Assembly (NCBI GenBank): GCA_026120185.1 | Contig: JANUWF010002066.1 | Coordinates: 868,001 to 932,000 of the forward strand | Reading direction: 5' to 3' | Origin: Voacanga thouarsii | Taxonomy: Eukaryota > Streptophyta > Magnoliopsida > Gentianales > Apocynaceae | DNA length: 64,000 nucleotides | In this document: piece by piece, positions 1-10,889 of the stretch | Layout of the letters: each line of letters begins with the position of its first letter | Position numbering within the stretch: the first letter of the stretch is position 1 | Translations under genes and position numbers: made by a program | The notes under the pieces: generated by a model | What the model saw: only the letters and a program-made list of their open reading frames with translations | Told to the model about the DNA's origin: nothing | Databases searched by the model: none

Positions 1-551
1 GTGGATCTAGAAAAGGGGCGAAGGAATGAAGACATGATGCAAATCTTTAAGAAAAGTAGTTAAATAAAATGCACAAAAAATAGATGGATGTACTTACTTC
101 TCGTAACTTGGTGATCATTGCCGTCAGGTTTCATATGAAAGATAGCCAAGTTCTTAGTTAGTTTTGATGTAAAACATAGAGATCTGTTTGTGAACATAAT
201 AGATATGAACATTAGTCAGTAAATAGAGGATCGATCTATAGAGTCGAATATAAGATCTGAGAGAGATAAGGCCATGAGAATAAATTCTCATCTCATACAA
301 GTCTCGAGTCAATCAACAACCTCAACAACGACTTTTATAACTCAGTTAAACAACTAGTAGAGTAGATCTGATGAAATCAGACCTCTTTCCTTATCTCAAC
401 AGATAGAGTTCATAGATCTATACAAGATATACTAAATAATTCACAGATATATTAATTTCAGATCAGATCCACATGGAATTCATCATAATCAACTAAAAAC
501 AAGAATAATCTACCTTATTTCCCCCATCTAGCTCTGATACCAAGGGTTAGG
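1..551 (-). repeat. Left arm of large inverted repeat (element leader, minus orientation)
   Basis: The reverse complement of this stretch matches 855-1409 nearly base for base, including the primer-site motif (531-542) and the start of the movement-protein-type ORF, which runs off the window at position 1. The arm is the leader of the same element as the right arm, pointing the other way. The two arms flank about 300 bp that is not itself palindromic. Confidence 0.85.
531..542 (-). other. tRNA-iMet primer-binding site, left arm
   Basis: On the minus strand this reads TGGTATCAGAGC, the complement of the 3' end of plant initiator tRNA-Met, used by many LTR retrotransposons and by Caulimoviridae to prime minus-strand DNA. 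It mirrors the site at 864-875. Confidence 0.75.
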
Positions 552-616
552 GAAGCTGGTCCCGAAAAGGTAAGAAGGGTACGTGAAGTTAACAAGGGGG
601 AGCAGTTCGCATACGA

Positions 617-788
617 AATGCATAAATTAACAAAAGCAGTAAGTACAAAATAAATAAATGAGGTGGTTGTTGCATGCGGAATGCATAAATTAATAAAATC
701 AGTAAGTACAAAAGAAATAAATGAGGATGCTTAGCCATCCATATGCAAATTAATGAAAGCAGTAAGTACAAAAAGTAATAAATGAGGC
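617..788 (+). repeat. Three imperfect tandem repeats, period about 62 bp
   Basis: Units start near 617, 680 and 741. Each carries a core of the form ATGCAaATTAAt..AAAgCAGTAAGTACAAAA followed by AATAAATGAGG. They fill the centre (552-854) between the two inverted arms. If the arms are two element heads, this segment is the single terminal or regulatory region they share. Confidence 0.75.
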
Positions 789-854
789 AACTTAGCTGAC
801 CATATGCAGATGCAGGTACAAAATACACAAAATAATCTATACATTATTGATTAT

Positions 855-1376
855 CCTAACCCTTGGTATCAGAGCCAGATGGGGAAGTAAGGTAGATTAT
901 TCTTGTTTTTAGTTGATTATGATGAATTCCATGTGGATCTGATCTGAAATTAATAGTTCTGTGAATTATTCAGTATATCTTGTATAGATCTATGAACTCT
1001 ATAACAGATCTATTGAGATAAGGAAAGAGGTCTGATTTCATCAGATCTACTCTACTAGTTGTTTAACTAAGTTATAAAAGTCGTTGTTGAGGTTGTTGAT
1101 TGACTCGAGACTTGTATGAGATGAGAATTTATTCTCATGGCCTTATCTCTCTCAGATCTTATATTTGACTCTATAGATCTATCCTCTATTTACTGACTAA
1201 TGTTCATATCTATTATGTTCACAAACAGATCTCTATGTTTTACATTATAACTAACCGAGAACTTGAATATCTTTCTTATGGAACCTGACGATAATGATCA
1301 CCAAGTTATGGGATGTAAGTACATCCATCTGTTTTTCGTGCATTTTATTTAATTACTTTTCTTAAAGATTTACATA
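855..1376 (+). repeat. Right arm of inverted repeat: element leader
   Basis: Mirror image of 1-551. It begins just before the tRNA-Met primer site and runs about 500 bp to the first ATG at 1377. Leader, primer site and downstream movement-protein-type ORF match the order in petuvirus/florendovirus-like pararetroviruses, and would also suit an LTR element carrying such a gene. Confidence 0.8.
864..875 (+). other. tRNA-iMet primer-binding site, right arm
   Basis: TGGTATCAGAGC, complementary to the initiator tRNA-Met 3' end, about 500 bp upstream of the movement-protein-like ORF at 1377. Confidence 0.75.
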
Positions 1377-2153
1377 ATGTCTTCATTCCTTTGCCCCTTT
1401 TCTAGATCTACTCCGTCCTCTCCTTTCTCCAATGCTTCTTCTCAAAATTCTTCAAAATTAAAGGAAGAGTTTAATTACTCTGACCTTCAACAATCCATTG
1501 ACAACTGGAAAATTTCCAAGTTCTCTCCCAATGAGATTTATAAATCTCCCAAATGGTAACTTACTAGTGACTATGTCATCAGGACTGTTGAAGAAACAGT
1601 TCAAATTGATTCTGACTACAAAGAAATTAGACTTCTTTCTGCTAGTGCAATCCAACATTTTCAACAAAAATATAATTATCTCCATTTTGGACTTGTCCAA
1701 ATTGCAGCCAAACCCCTCTCCAAAGAAGGACTCGATACCTCTCTCCTCCTATGTCTCCGAGATACCAGATTCATAGATTTTAGTGATTCACTCTTAGGCA
1801 TGGTAGAAACTAGCCTTTGCAATGGACCAGTTCATTTTGACTATTTTCCAAACTTTACTGTATCTCTTCGAGATCTAAATATTTTGGATAGTCTGACACT
1901 CAATGTTAAAACTGCCAATTACAATATCAAAATAGGTTCTCTTCCTGTTGCTATCATTTATAGAATTCAGTATAAGGCAATGACTTCTTCTTTTAATACT
2001 GGTGCTATGAAGACTTCTAACAAAGGAGAAACTGTTCTTTTTCAAACCGATTTGCAAAGATCTCATCTTTCAATTCCCATGCCCATCTCATGGAATCGAG
2101 TAACTCTTCCTTCCAATTGGCTTCTAACTGATACAGCTCCTTTTGATAAACCA
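1377..2153 (+). pseudogene. 30K-superfamily movement-protein-like domain, broken
   Basis: One reading frame from the ATG at 1377 runs through a Ser-rich N-terminus and a conserved-looking core (about 1680-2100) that resembles the movement-protein domain of Caulimoviridae: a G-x-V-x-F..P-N stretch, a short D-x-N-I-L segment and a Y-R-I-x-Y-K strand. Such proteins widen plasmodesmata for cell-to-cell spread. The frame has one stop, at 1557-1559; the inverted copy has Ser at that position. It ends abruptly near 2153, where an inverted copy of its own middle begins. No coat, protease or RT region follows. It is either an endogenous pararetrovirus fragment or a retrotransposon that carries such a gene. 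Family assignment is by eye. Confidence 0.6.
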
Positions 2154-2703
2154 GAACAAGTCCAAAATGGAGATAATTATATTTTTGTTGAAAACGTTAG
2201 ATTGCACTGGCAGAAAGAAGTCTAATTTCTTTGCAGTCAGAATCAATTTGAACTGTTTCTTCAACAGTCCTGATGATATAGTCACTAGTAAGTGACCATT
2301 TGGGAGATTTATAAATCTCATTGGGAGAGAACTTGGGAATTTTCCAGTTGCCAATGGATTGTTGAAGGTCAGAGGAATGATTTAAAACAGAAATAGAATT
2401 TTTGGAACCAACCTGTTTAGAAGACTTTGGAATGATTGATTTTTCAATTTTAGCTATTCTACGCTGGACATTAGTGAGAATAGGTTTGTCTGATTTTCTC
2501 CTATTGAGTTCTTTCCTATATTGGAGAGGAATTTCATAAGGTCGGAACAAAGGGATTGAAGATGAAGAAGTACTAGATTCAGGAATAACCGGAGTTGAAG
2601 AAATACTTGGTTTTGAAATCAAATATTCACCAATAGTTTGCAAATATTTGTTTGTATAATTGTTTTGTTCATAAATATTTTGAATGTCTATTGGACGAAG
2701 CAT
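2154..2703 (-). pseudogene. Inverted second copy of the movement-protein ORF, N-terminal part
   Basis: Minus-strand frame from 2703 to 2197, about 168 codons, Ser/Pro-rich with a basic, coiled-coil-like stretch. It then enters the same sequence as plus-strand 1476-1697 and stops at the junction with the plus copy near 2154. Its upstream part is unlike the N-terminus of the plus copy, so it comes from a variant or another part of the polyprotein. The frame is open over its whole length. The two copies meet tail to tail, so neither reaches the end of the domain. Confidence 0.6.
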
Positions 2704-2743
2704 ATCATCGTCTTTGTCTTTCCTTTATATATATATGCATATA

Positions 2744-2790
<47 letters not shown>

Positions 2791-4832
2791 TCCACCTGGC
2801 TAGAATTTCTCATACATTTTATATGATATTACGTTCTTTATAATTTGAATATTTATATTTTAAATTTACAATATTAAAAATAAATTTTTATTTTTAAAAA
2901 TATATTTTACTCTAAACATCTACAAATAACCTTCACTATTTGACAGATATAAACCCTATTAACATATAAATCTCACCATTAAGCATTCTAAGTAACAGTA
3001 GTAAGGTGGAAAGTTACATATAACTAAATACTCTTCTAAATTTTTATATTAAAATAAAACAAAATATTCCAATCTAAATTGAGAAAGTACGTACTTAGTG
3101 GCACTTGTTCATGTGTAGTAATTGTATGAATTGCAAAAATTATTTTTTATGTTTGTATGTACTAAAATTTTGTGTTGTATGTGTCCTTTTAATTGTGGTT
3201 TGTAAGAAAATTATCAATAAATTTGAGATACCAAATATTCAGTTGGATATTCACCGCAAAGAGTTTTTTTTTTAAGTGTATTTAAATTTTTATTAATTGT
3301 TGTGCAAATTTTGCAGATTGTCAGTGTGTTTAAATTCATTAATAGGGAAACAAATCACTAATAAGGGATCTGGTTTTCTATGATGGTTTTGCTGCCAAAA
3401 ATGGAGTATTTGCAATTATCACAAGACCATTGCAACTAGTCTATTTGTTTACTGTGGTCAAGAGAAAACTATAAATGCGAGACTACATACAATGATTCAT
3501 TTTCAATAATAGAGTATTGTTGGTGATCAATTATAGATCTTTGCAATTGGTCTATTATCATGATTTTTTTTTCTGCTTAGTCCTGAAAATTAATCTTAAA
3601 ATAATCCTTAAACCATAAACAAATATTTTTTTTTTGTGCAAAAAGTATTCAATTTAGTCGCAGAAATAATTATAAAATAGTTTTAAAATTAGAAAAATTT
3701 TGTAAGTTTATATAATATATCAAGATGTGTTTGTCTATTGATACGGCATCCACATACACATATATAATTTTTTCCATTTGAATTTGAAAATCGTATTTCC
3801 AATTAGATTTGAATAAAAATGTAGACATTCAATTCGTACTAAGAAGAGTATTATACATACAATATGAAATTACAGATGGTAGAAAATTTATCATTTTAAT
3901 TTTCTAAGGGTTTCAGTTACATTAACATTAATTGTTATGAGTGAATACTAGTTGTCATAAAAACATGCTTGTTTCTTTTATTTTGCATTATGAAGAGTAA
4001 ACAGTATACTCCTAGATAAGCCGAAAGTGTTGATCATGCAAAAAATTAGGCTCCCAATGGATTAGGATAAAGGAAATTAGTTTCCATCTAAGCAGCCATA
4101 TTTCTCAAGCTTTCTAATGAACATATTGTCCTATATTTTAAGCATTTGCATATGAGAGAAGTAGTTTTGTATAAATACATCATTTCTTTTTACCCATTAA
4201 ATAGTATTAAGAGTTTGAAATATAATATATACATATATATATATATATACATATACATACATTATATATATATATTGGCCGGTTTAGTTCTTTAACCTTT
4301 ATTCTACCGTATGTAGTCCTTTTTCTTTTCTTTTTTTTATTTTTTAGATTCCCTAACTATTATTTTTTGTCAGTTTTGATTCATTTTTTGACATTTTAAT
4401 TGTTAGGAGATCTAAATTTTTTTTTTTAAAAAAAGAAAAGGAGATTAAAACCGATTGACAAACTTAACGGACTAAATTTGTGATTTTGTCTAAAAAATAT
4501 TTCTAACTAATCTAATTATTAATTTGTTATAGAAAAATGTGATTATAGCATTAGAAAGTCAAAATATAATAACGAATGATAACCATTGCTAAAATACAAT
4601 TTTATTAAAAAAGAAATAAAATAATTCTTCTGCTGTATGTGAGCAAGAACTTTGGCTAGGAAATACAAAATTGGATTTAAATGACAAAGTACCTTTAAAA
4701 TCCGGATTCTACCTTTTAATATCTAAATTGGACAGAAGGGTAAGAATTTATAAATTCAATATGTTTAGTAATTTTACGCTCAGAATTATACTTCTCTTTC
4801 AGCAAAAATTTTAACTTTGCTTTTAGAATTTT
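2704..4832. other. AT-rich spacer without recognisable genes
   Basis: Strongly AT-rich DNA with stop codons in all frames. It holds a compound microsatellite at 2727-2790 ((TA)n, (TG)n, (TA)n), an (AT)n cluster near 4206-4275 and short poly-T tracts. No coding, RNA or terminal-repeat signal is visible. Confidence 0.6.
2727..2790. repeat. (TA)n-(TG)n-(TA)n microsatellite
   Basis: Alternating purine-pyrimidine tract of about 64 bp directly beyond the inverted movement-protein ORF. Confidence 0.9.
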
Positions 4833-5882
4833 ACTTCTTTTGTAACTTTGCCCTTTTTATTCGACAATTATAAATTTATAAATTTTACCCTTCAAATATC
4901 AATATAATTGTTGAAATAGGATATATAACCAGAATTTTTTTTAGCACTTCAAAACCAGTAAAGACAGCTAAAAAAAATGATACCTTCTCATCACAAAATC
5001 ATTCATGAGCCATGTTAAGTGTTTCATGATCAAACCAGTACATGTACTAAATCATTTCAGTCCAACTGAACTTTTAAAACCTCCCAAAGTAGCTACTTTA
5101 TTTTAGAAAACTAAACGAAAATTTCATGCACTAATTATCAAGTAGGCTGAAAGTATATTTGTTTTCTTTCTTCAATAATTTATTTTTGGTTTACTATAAC
5201 ATTTCCACAACCTAACCCGCGTATCCTTAGGTTTATCTAGCATGACACCACATACTATTATTCCACCGTCATGTTTTTTGCAATAATTCATGAATTTGTG
5301 TGAGACTACCATTCCTATTTTAAAAAAACAGAACAAGAAAAGTAGATAGGACATGTATTATTATGCATGCATTGCAGTAGTAAGGAACAAGCAAAGAAAA
5401 ATCTTTGTTTAAATGTAGATTTTACCCTTAGTGTCCAGTGCTACGGTTAGATCCTATTAACAGAACTCTTAAGTCAAGCAGGAATGTGCTATTTTTCTGA
5501 GGTAGTACGAGAGCACGCATCTTAGCAATCTCTTGATATTGTTCCCTTAGTTGCATTGCTTGCTTACTCAACTATTGTTTTCCCCTTGAAAGTTCATCTC
5601 TTTGCTCGTTAATTTTGCAGAGATTTGTGCTAAAACTTGGGATTTAACCCCATATGCATCGAAAGTGAACATCGCTACCACACAGGTGAACTCTACCATA
5701 TTTATAGGGTCCACGAACTTGAGAGAAGATTTCATTTGGAGCCAGTATACCTTTTGAGTTATGCGGGAGTACTATTGAATAAGTCTAGATGTGCCATCTA
5801 GTGAACGGTGATTGTTAAAAAAAAAAAAAAAATGGCTCAAATCATATCATAAGCCAAAAATTTTATACATTGTCTAGAACCA
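4833..5882. repeat. Duplicated locus, copy 1, left part
   Basis: Collinear with 34873-35920 at high identity by eye. The match resumes beyond the LINE at 10626-10889, so this is one locus of about 1.3 kb split by an insertion. It contains a degenerate coding-like stretch on the minus strand. Confidence 0.85.
5400..5830 (-). pseudogene. Unrecognised coding-like fragment in duplicated locus, copy 1
   Basis: Translation of the minus strand gives a hydrophobic/mixed segment, then after one frame change a Lys/Gln/Arg-rich, coiled-coil-like segment (core SKQAMQLREQY) ending near 5420. The same peptide and the same internal TAG occur in the copy at 35440-35830, so the frame was lost before duplication. 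A second minus-strand piece at 5172-5354 also has a counterpart (35239-35436). I do not recognise the protein. Confidence 0.35.
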
Positions 5883-5900
5883 TTTTTTTTTTTTTTTTGG
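5883..5900 (-). other. LINE 1 poly(A) tail
   Basis: Eighteen T on the plus strand, that is poly(A) at the 3' end of the minus-strand LINE. The shorter T-run in the paralogue (near 35907) marks the target. Confidence 0.8.
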
Positions 5901-5952
5901 GATCACGATGTAAATGTATATATTGATCAAAAGGTATGTACACAGGATCTTA

Positions 5953-7056
5953 CTAGTTTTTGTTGAAGAAGCAACAATTATTCTTGTCAGCTTGAACAAC
6001 ATACTTACCTATTGCAAGTTGATGGTAGAACTTCATTTCTACCTCCGCAAGATACCATGCAGACCATTTACACTCCTTGAACTGTGTAATAAGATTCTGA
6101 TCCACGGGGTTCTCAAGTAATAATTGTTGGGCATTAAGTATAGCTAAGTTTGCTTGTTCAACTCGACCAGAGAGGTGAGGGAATTCCAGTCTGTTTAATC
6201 TCCAGAAGTCTAGCTTTGGCTCTTTCAACCGACGGCAAAGAGTGAACTGGTGAAAGCCCGTGACTGTACGAACCTATACTCCCTTAACAATAGTGTGAAA
6301 CGAGTCATGGTCAGCCTAAAAATTAAGGAACCTGAACGGACAAGCAGATCCCCTGATGTTGTCCACAACTGACCAAATGACAGGGCTATGATCAGAAAGA
6401 AACCCAATAGGTAGGAATTCCACCGATGCCTGGACAGGGCATTGAAACCATGCATCATTACCCATGACCCGATCAAGTTTTGACCACACCTTGAATTAGT
6501 CCAAGTAAATCACGGGCCGACATATGGAAGGCCCTTCAGACCAGTATCAACACATAATGAGGCAAAGTCCCTTATTTCATATGAAGTAGGTATGGTACCA
6601 TTGAGTTTATCATCCACATGTAAATAAGTATTAAAATCACCCATAAGGAGCCATGCCTCTGATAACGAGGAAGATAAGTGCTCAATCTCATTCCACAAAG
6701 CCCTTCTTGCCGCAACAGAATTGTAAGCATAGACGAAAGTAAAGAAATAAGTAACATGAGAAATCTTACATGTGATGCGAACCGTGATAACCTGAGGTGA
6801 GCAATGGAGTAAGATGACATCCACCTTTGCCCCCATTCCAGAAAATGACTATTCTACCCCTATCAGCTTCAGCCATGTTATGTAAAACCGACCAATTACA
6901 AAAATTATTTTGAAGGATATTATCCAACCCATCTACAGTCAACTTTGTTTCCAGTAATCCGATTACGTCCACACGATGTTTTGAGATAAACTCTCATACC
7001 CCGTGTTGCTTGAGGGTCATGTTGAACCCTCGAATATTCCATGAAGTAACTCTCAT
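5953..7056 (-). pseudogene. LINE 1 ORF2 start: AP endonuclease domain, then truncated
   Basis: The ATG at 7056 opens with the plant L1 signature WNIRGFN. Further on are the catalytic Glu in GLLETKL, the GDFN motif near 6640 and SDHSPV near 6390, all typical of the exonuclease/endonuclease/phosphatase fold that nicks target DNA. Several frameshifts and stops break the frame. After the endonuclease comes the usual linker (6228-5953), which ends where RT should begin, next to the 3' end. The loss of RT is therefore an internal deletion, and the copy cannot mobilise itself. Confidence 0.8.
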
Positions 7057-7168
7057 GGTGGACTAATTAGTGCCTTTTTGGCACCAATCAAGTCAACACT
7101 ATTTTGAGCATATTTCTTCCATACTGACCGAATGAATTGAGTGGCTTGCACAGTAGCTTTACTTGCAT

Positions 7169-8772
7169 TCACCATAGCCGTTGGGATTTCTTCAGGACTA
7201 GAAACCTTTCTAGTAGTAGAAACCGACTTATTAACTCCATATTAGACATGCCTCCATAAATTTGATCGTATATGTGGACGTCCAAAACGCCTTGTCCTGG
7301 ACCTGCCCCTTGTATCCCTAAACTGGTTTCGTTACCTAACAGATGTTGATGGAGCATCTTTGGCTCTAGCTCTCCCATCATTAGCTCTACACTGCCTTCA
7401 GCCACAGAATGAATGCTGTGCATTTGTTCTTTAACATTACTTTGGATAGGCTCTTTTCCTTTGTCAGTACGAGGCTGCCTTGCTTGAGGAGGTGAAGCTG
7501 ATCTCATCTCCTGCCCGACTAGTGCAGACAAGGGCCTTGGCCTACTCTTTAGCCATTTGTTAGTTTGGTCACCACTGGGTTTTAGTAGCTGTTCCCTCTT
7601 TTTCATTCTTTCCCCTATACAAGCCTCTGCGACATGGCCAAATTTGCAGCAAAAATTATAGTAGGATGGTTCAAACTCAAACCTCACAATTTGCTGTTTG
7701 ATCTTGCCGGAAGGTAGTCTTATTGGCACCACTTTCACTAGGGCTTTAGATACATCAACTTCCACAAGGACTCGAGTATAGGACAGACGATCAAATGTCG
7801 TAGTGAGTATATCAGTCATAATTGGGATGCCAATAGTAGAAGCAATTTTACTAAGAGCCTTCATGTTCCAGCAACCAAGAGGCAAAGCTGGGAAAGTGAC
7901 CTAAATTGGCATTATACTTACCTCTTCCAATGAAAAATCAAATTCTGCAGGCATCTCTTTGAGCATGAGAGATCTCCCAAATACTGCATAAGGCCCACCA
8001 TGGAGAACTTTATGTCTGTCAGCATCCGAGTTGAAGCGGAAGATCAGCCATCCAGAGGCATGAGTGTGCACCTTAGATAGGACACCCCAATGCTAAGTGA
8101 GTTCCATGACTGCCTTCATTCCCGGGAATCTTCCCGCAAACATCCCTATTAGACAAAAACCCAGCTTGCACACAGTATCCTCAAAGTCCAGTGCATCAAT
8201 ATCAACAAAGTATCCCGAGCTAGGAATATGACTTAACTTCATTCCATTACACTGCTCCAGGTTCCCTTTCATAACATTAGCCCAAGAACGAACTATTTGA
8301 TTGGAATCCACAGGTTTGAGAGAGGGAAGAGACTTCGTCTGTGAGTGGAGATTATTTCGCACACATGGAACAAGAGGGACAGAAGACACAGGAGTAGTAG
8401 AAGTAGGCATGCTCCCCACTTGCGAGCAGTTCAGAATATCCTTACTGGGGCCGTTATTTTCAACAACAATCTGGTCAGTTGGAGGGAGCATGCTCCCGAC
8501 ATCAGGCCCCATCGAGGAGGTAACTAAGTTGGGTTCAGGAGCCGGCAATTGAGGCAACTGAATAATGAGGGTAGGTGAAAGAAGAGGACAGGGGTCAGGA
8601 ACCAAGAGTGTCTCGGGTTAGGATAGGGATGATAGGTTTGGATTGGCCATGACCACGGGTCGGACAGAAGGTAATCGAGGCTCAATCTGGGGAGAGGAGA
8701 GGATGGTCTGGGGTGTGGAGGAAACGACACCCCAGAAGTGGTCAGTTTTTTCTGTCCTCTAGTCTGGACCAT
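7169..8772 (-). pseudogene. LINE 1 ORF1: DUF4283 and zinc-knuckle protein, broken
   Basis: The likely start is the ATG at 8772 (MVQTRGQKK..., a typical plant LINE ORF1 opening), followed by a Pro/Ser-rich region, a frameshift near 8600, a DUF4283 RNA-binding-type domain (about 8200-7750) with stops at 8093 and near 7904, and a degenerate CCHC knuckle (core CCKFGHVAEAC). The tail to 7169 is charged and low in complexity. In intact elements this protein binds LINE RNA to form the RNP. Confidence 0.75.
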
Positions 8773-8979
8773 TAGGTCTAGGCCATTAGACAAAGCAGCA
8801 GGCAGATAAAACAAGAAGTTGGAGTAGGTAGAGGAAAAAACAGTAGGCGGGGGAGTGGAGTAGGTAAAAGAATTCTCTGGATAGGTGGGGTGGGTTGTTG
8901 ACAGAATATTGGAGCAGCTAGAATCTGGGAGAGAGGACTTCAATTTGGAGCCTAGCACGCAGGGAATAATTCATACCTC

Positions 8980-9300
8980 GGAAGAGGGCTTGTCGAATAT
9001 AGTAGTTAGTCTTAGGAGCATATCCGGTTGGAGCAGTTGAGGAAATGGACATCAGGTTTAAATTAGAAATGGAAAGTAATCTGGAGGGTAGGGTATACTG
9101 TGGTGGTCCAGAAATAGTGGGTGTGAAACTCAGATAGGGTCACTATGTCTAGGTATAGATTTGGGAAGAAGGCTTGTCGAATGTAGGAGTTAGACTTGGG
9201 AGCATATATCCGGCTAGAGCAGATGCGGAAATGGCCAACAAGAATGAATTGGAAATGGAACTAAGCCGGCAGGGTAGAGATGGGATGGTACAAACACCAA
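8980..9300 (-). repeat. Two tandem 5'-UTR monomers of LINE 1, period about 184 bp
   Basis: Sequence from 8980 (GGAAGAGGGCTTGTCGAAT...) recurs from 9164 with scattered changes over about 130 bp. The repeats lie just upstream of ORF1 on the element's strand, where L1 families often carry promoter monomers. A promoter role here is inferred from position only. Confidence 0.7.
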
Positions 9301-9869
9301 TTTTCAAATGACCAAAATGGTATGTATGGATCAAAAATGGCGAAGCATGCAAGAGTACCCAGAATCTAAGCTAACAGCCAAGAACAAACCCAGCAACAAC
9401 TAGCAAAGCTAATTATCCGACACAGATACCCCACTTACAGAGAAAAAACCATCATAAATTCAATGATATGCTCAGATGTCTCCAGCTACAAACCCCACTC
9501 AGACCATGTACATTAAGAACCAACAGATATGATAGGAGCTGTGATGTGAATGGCAGAACACTCAAACTGTGTATGAACCGAGCAAAATGGCAGACAACAC
9601 TTCCGATATAGCTAAGGTTATGCCCCACAGTATACGACACATCATAAACAGCACCCAATCCACATAGATGGTAGAATATTCGGATAGAACAGATTTGAAG
9701 AAAACCAAAGCATTCGGGCATGAACAATAGGAAAAATCAACAAAACAATAATAAAAAACACAATTTGCAATCCCGTAGAAAGAGTACTAACCAGGATAGC
9801 AAACGTGGTATTCCTTTTGAGCTTGAAAATCATCCATTGGTAGCAAAGAAGTTGAGAATCGGGAAGAGG
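9301..9869 (-). other. LINE 1 upstream untranslated region
   Basis: Lies between the C-terminal LINE fragment and the 5' monomers. A pyrimidine-rich tract on the minus strand near 9875-9915 resembles a plant 5'-UTR start. Only short spurious frames are present. Confidence 0.4.
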
Positions 9870-10625
9870 ACTCAAGGGAGTTGAGAGCTTCTCTCTCTAC
9901 CTCTTCTTTCTCTTTTTTGTCTTGCGATTAACTTATTATGACCGATAGAATCCTCAAAATAGGTCAAAACATGAGGGTATAAGTTAAAAAGAACAGAATA
10001 CACATGTGTTTTGATTCTCTTCATAGTTTCCATAGGTTGACAGGCACCTCCTTTGAAAATTTCTTGATTGTGTGCCAGCCAAATGTAGCAAACCGTGGCA
10101 ACCATTGCTGATACTTTGGCTTTGGCAAGCCACGAGGACCCGCGAGTTGCCCGGTTGAACCAATTGAGGCAAGTATTGATCGAATTCATATCCTGTGGTA
10201 AGGCTAACCATGCCTTAATATCCATCATACTTGTTTCGATATTACATAGTTGAAGAATAGGTGCTGGTCATCTCCGGATGCGTTTGGCATAATGGGCATG
10301 ACAAGTAGTCCGGTCGAAACACCAGAACATCTTTAATTTTCAACCGGTCCTTGGCACACAACCAAACCATGAATGAATGCTTTGGCATGAGCCCCTGCTT
10401 CCAGATCATTTTGACCCATAGTACCTTCGGCATTGATGGTCGGAGATCATTATATGCCTATGTAGTGAATCACATGGTCCCTATTACCCAAGACTGCAAT
10501 AGTATTGCTGCTCGATTTACATCTCTTTCCCTTTCCAGAATGGAATCCCTAATTGATAGCATTCTTTTGAACAAAAGAGATTGTTCCCTCTGTTGCGGTA
10601 TCTCCCAGATTGAGTGGCCCTTCAT
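9870..10625 (-). pseudogene. LINE ORF2 C-terminus (zf-RVT type) fragment
   Basis: The minus-strand translation begins abruptly near 10625 with the RT-C-terminal pattern of plant L1 elements (...W..P.Q....LFKR.L.IRD) and continues through KHSFMVWLCAKDRLKIKD and CPLC, the zf-RVT domain, to a stop near 9875. It has stops and frame changes. It sits upstream of the 5' UTR of LINE 1, out of normal order, so it is either a separate truncated LINE or a template-jump chimera. Confidence 0.7.
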
Positions 10626-10889
10626 CTTATGCACCCTTCATATATTTCTGATCCATGTTAATTAATTACAGTATATTAAATTATAAATATAGAATATTTG
10701 TATATATATTATACTATTTAGTCCATACTAAATTTATTAGTCATTATTTCTTTTACATTTACTAATTTTAAGCCCCCGAATATATATTCCTGCGTGTGCT
10801 CGTGGAAATGGGAACTGTGGATGGGATTAGAAATAAGAAATTAGCTGCCCATGTCTTTTTCTAAACTATCATAGTTAGTTCAGTAACAC
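10626..10889. repeat. Duplicated locus, copy 1, right part
   Basis: Matches 35937-36221 (shared CATGTTAATTAATTACAG and GCCCCCGAATAT). The shared block ends at CAGTAACACAAATA, where the paralogue is cut by an inverted LTR. Confidence 0.85.

Larger units (their letters stand above)
5883..10625 (-). mobile_element. LINE 1: L1-type non-LTR element, RT deleted, minus strand
   Basis: On the minus strand the order is: C-terminal LINE fragment (10625-9870), 5'-UTR-like region with tandem repeats, ORF1 with DUF4283 and zinc-knuckle remnants, AP endonuclease, the start of the EN-RT linker, then a short 3' end and a poly(A) tail seen as 18 T at 5883-5900. Reverse transcriptase is missing. Limits follow from the uninterrupted paralogue at 34873-36223, which runs straight from the equivalent of 5882 to that of about 10626. 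A clear target-site duplication is no longer visible. Confidence 0.8.

Noticed and set aside
9149..9875. Hydrophobic minus-strand frames resembling membrane proteins
   Set aside because: They fall in the LINE untranslated region. T-rich DNA gives hydrophobic translations.
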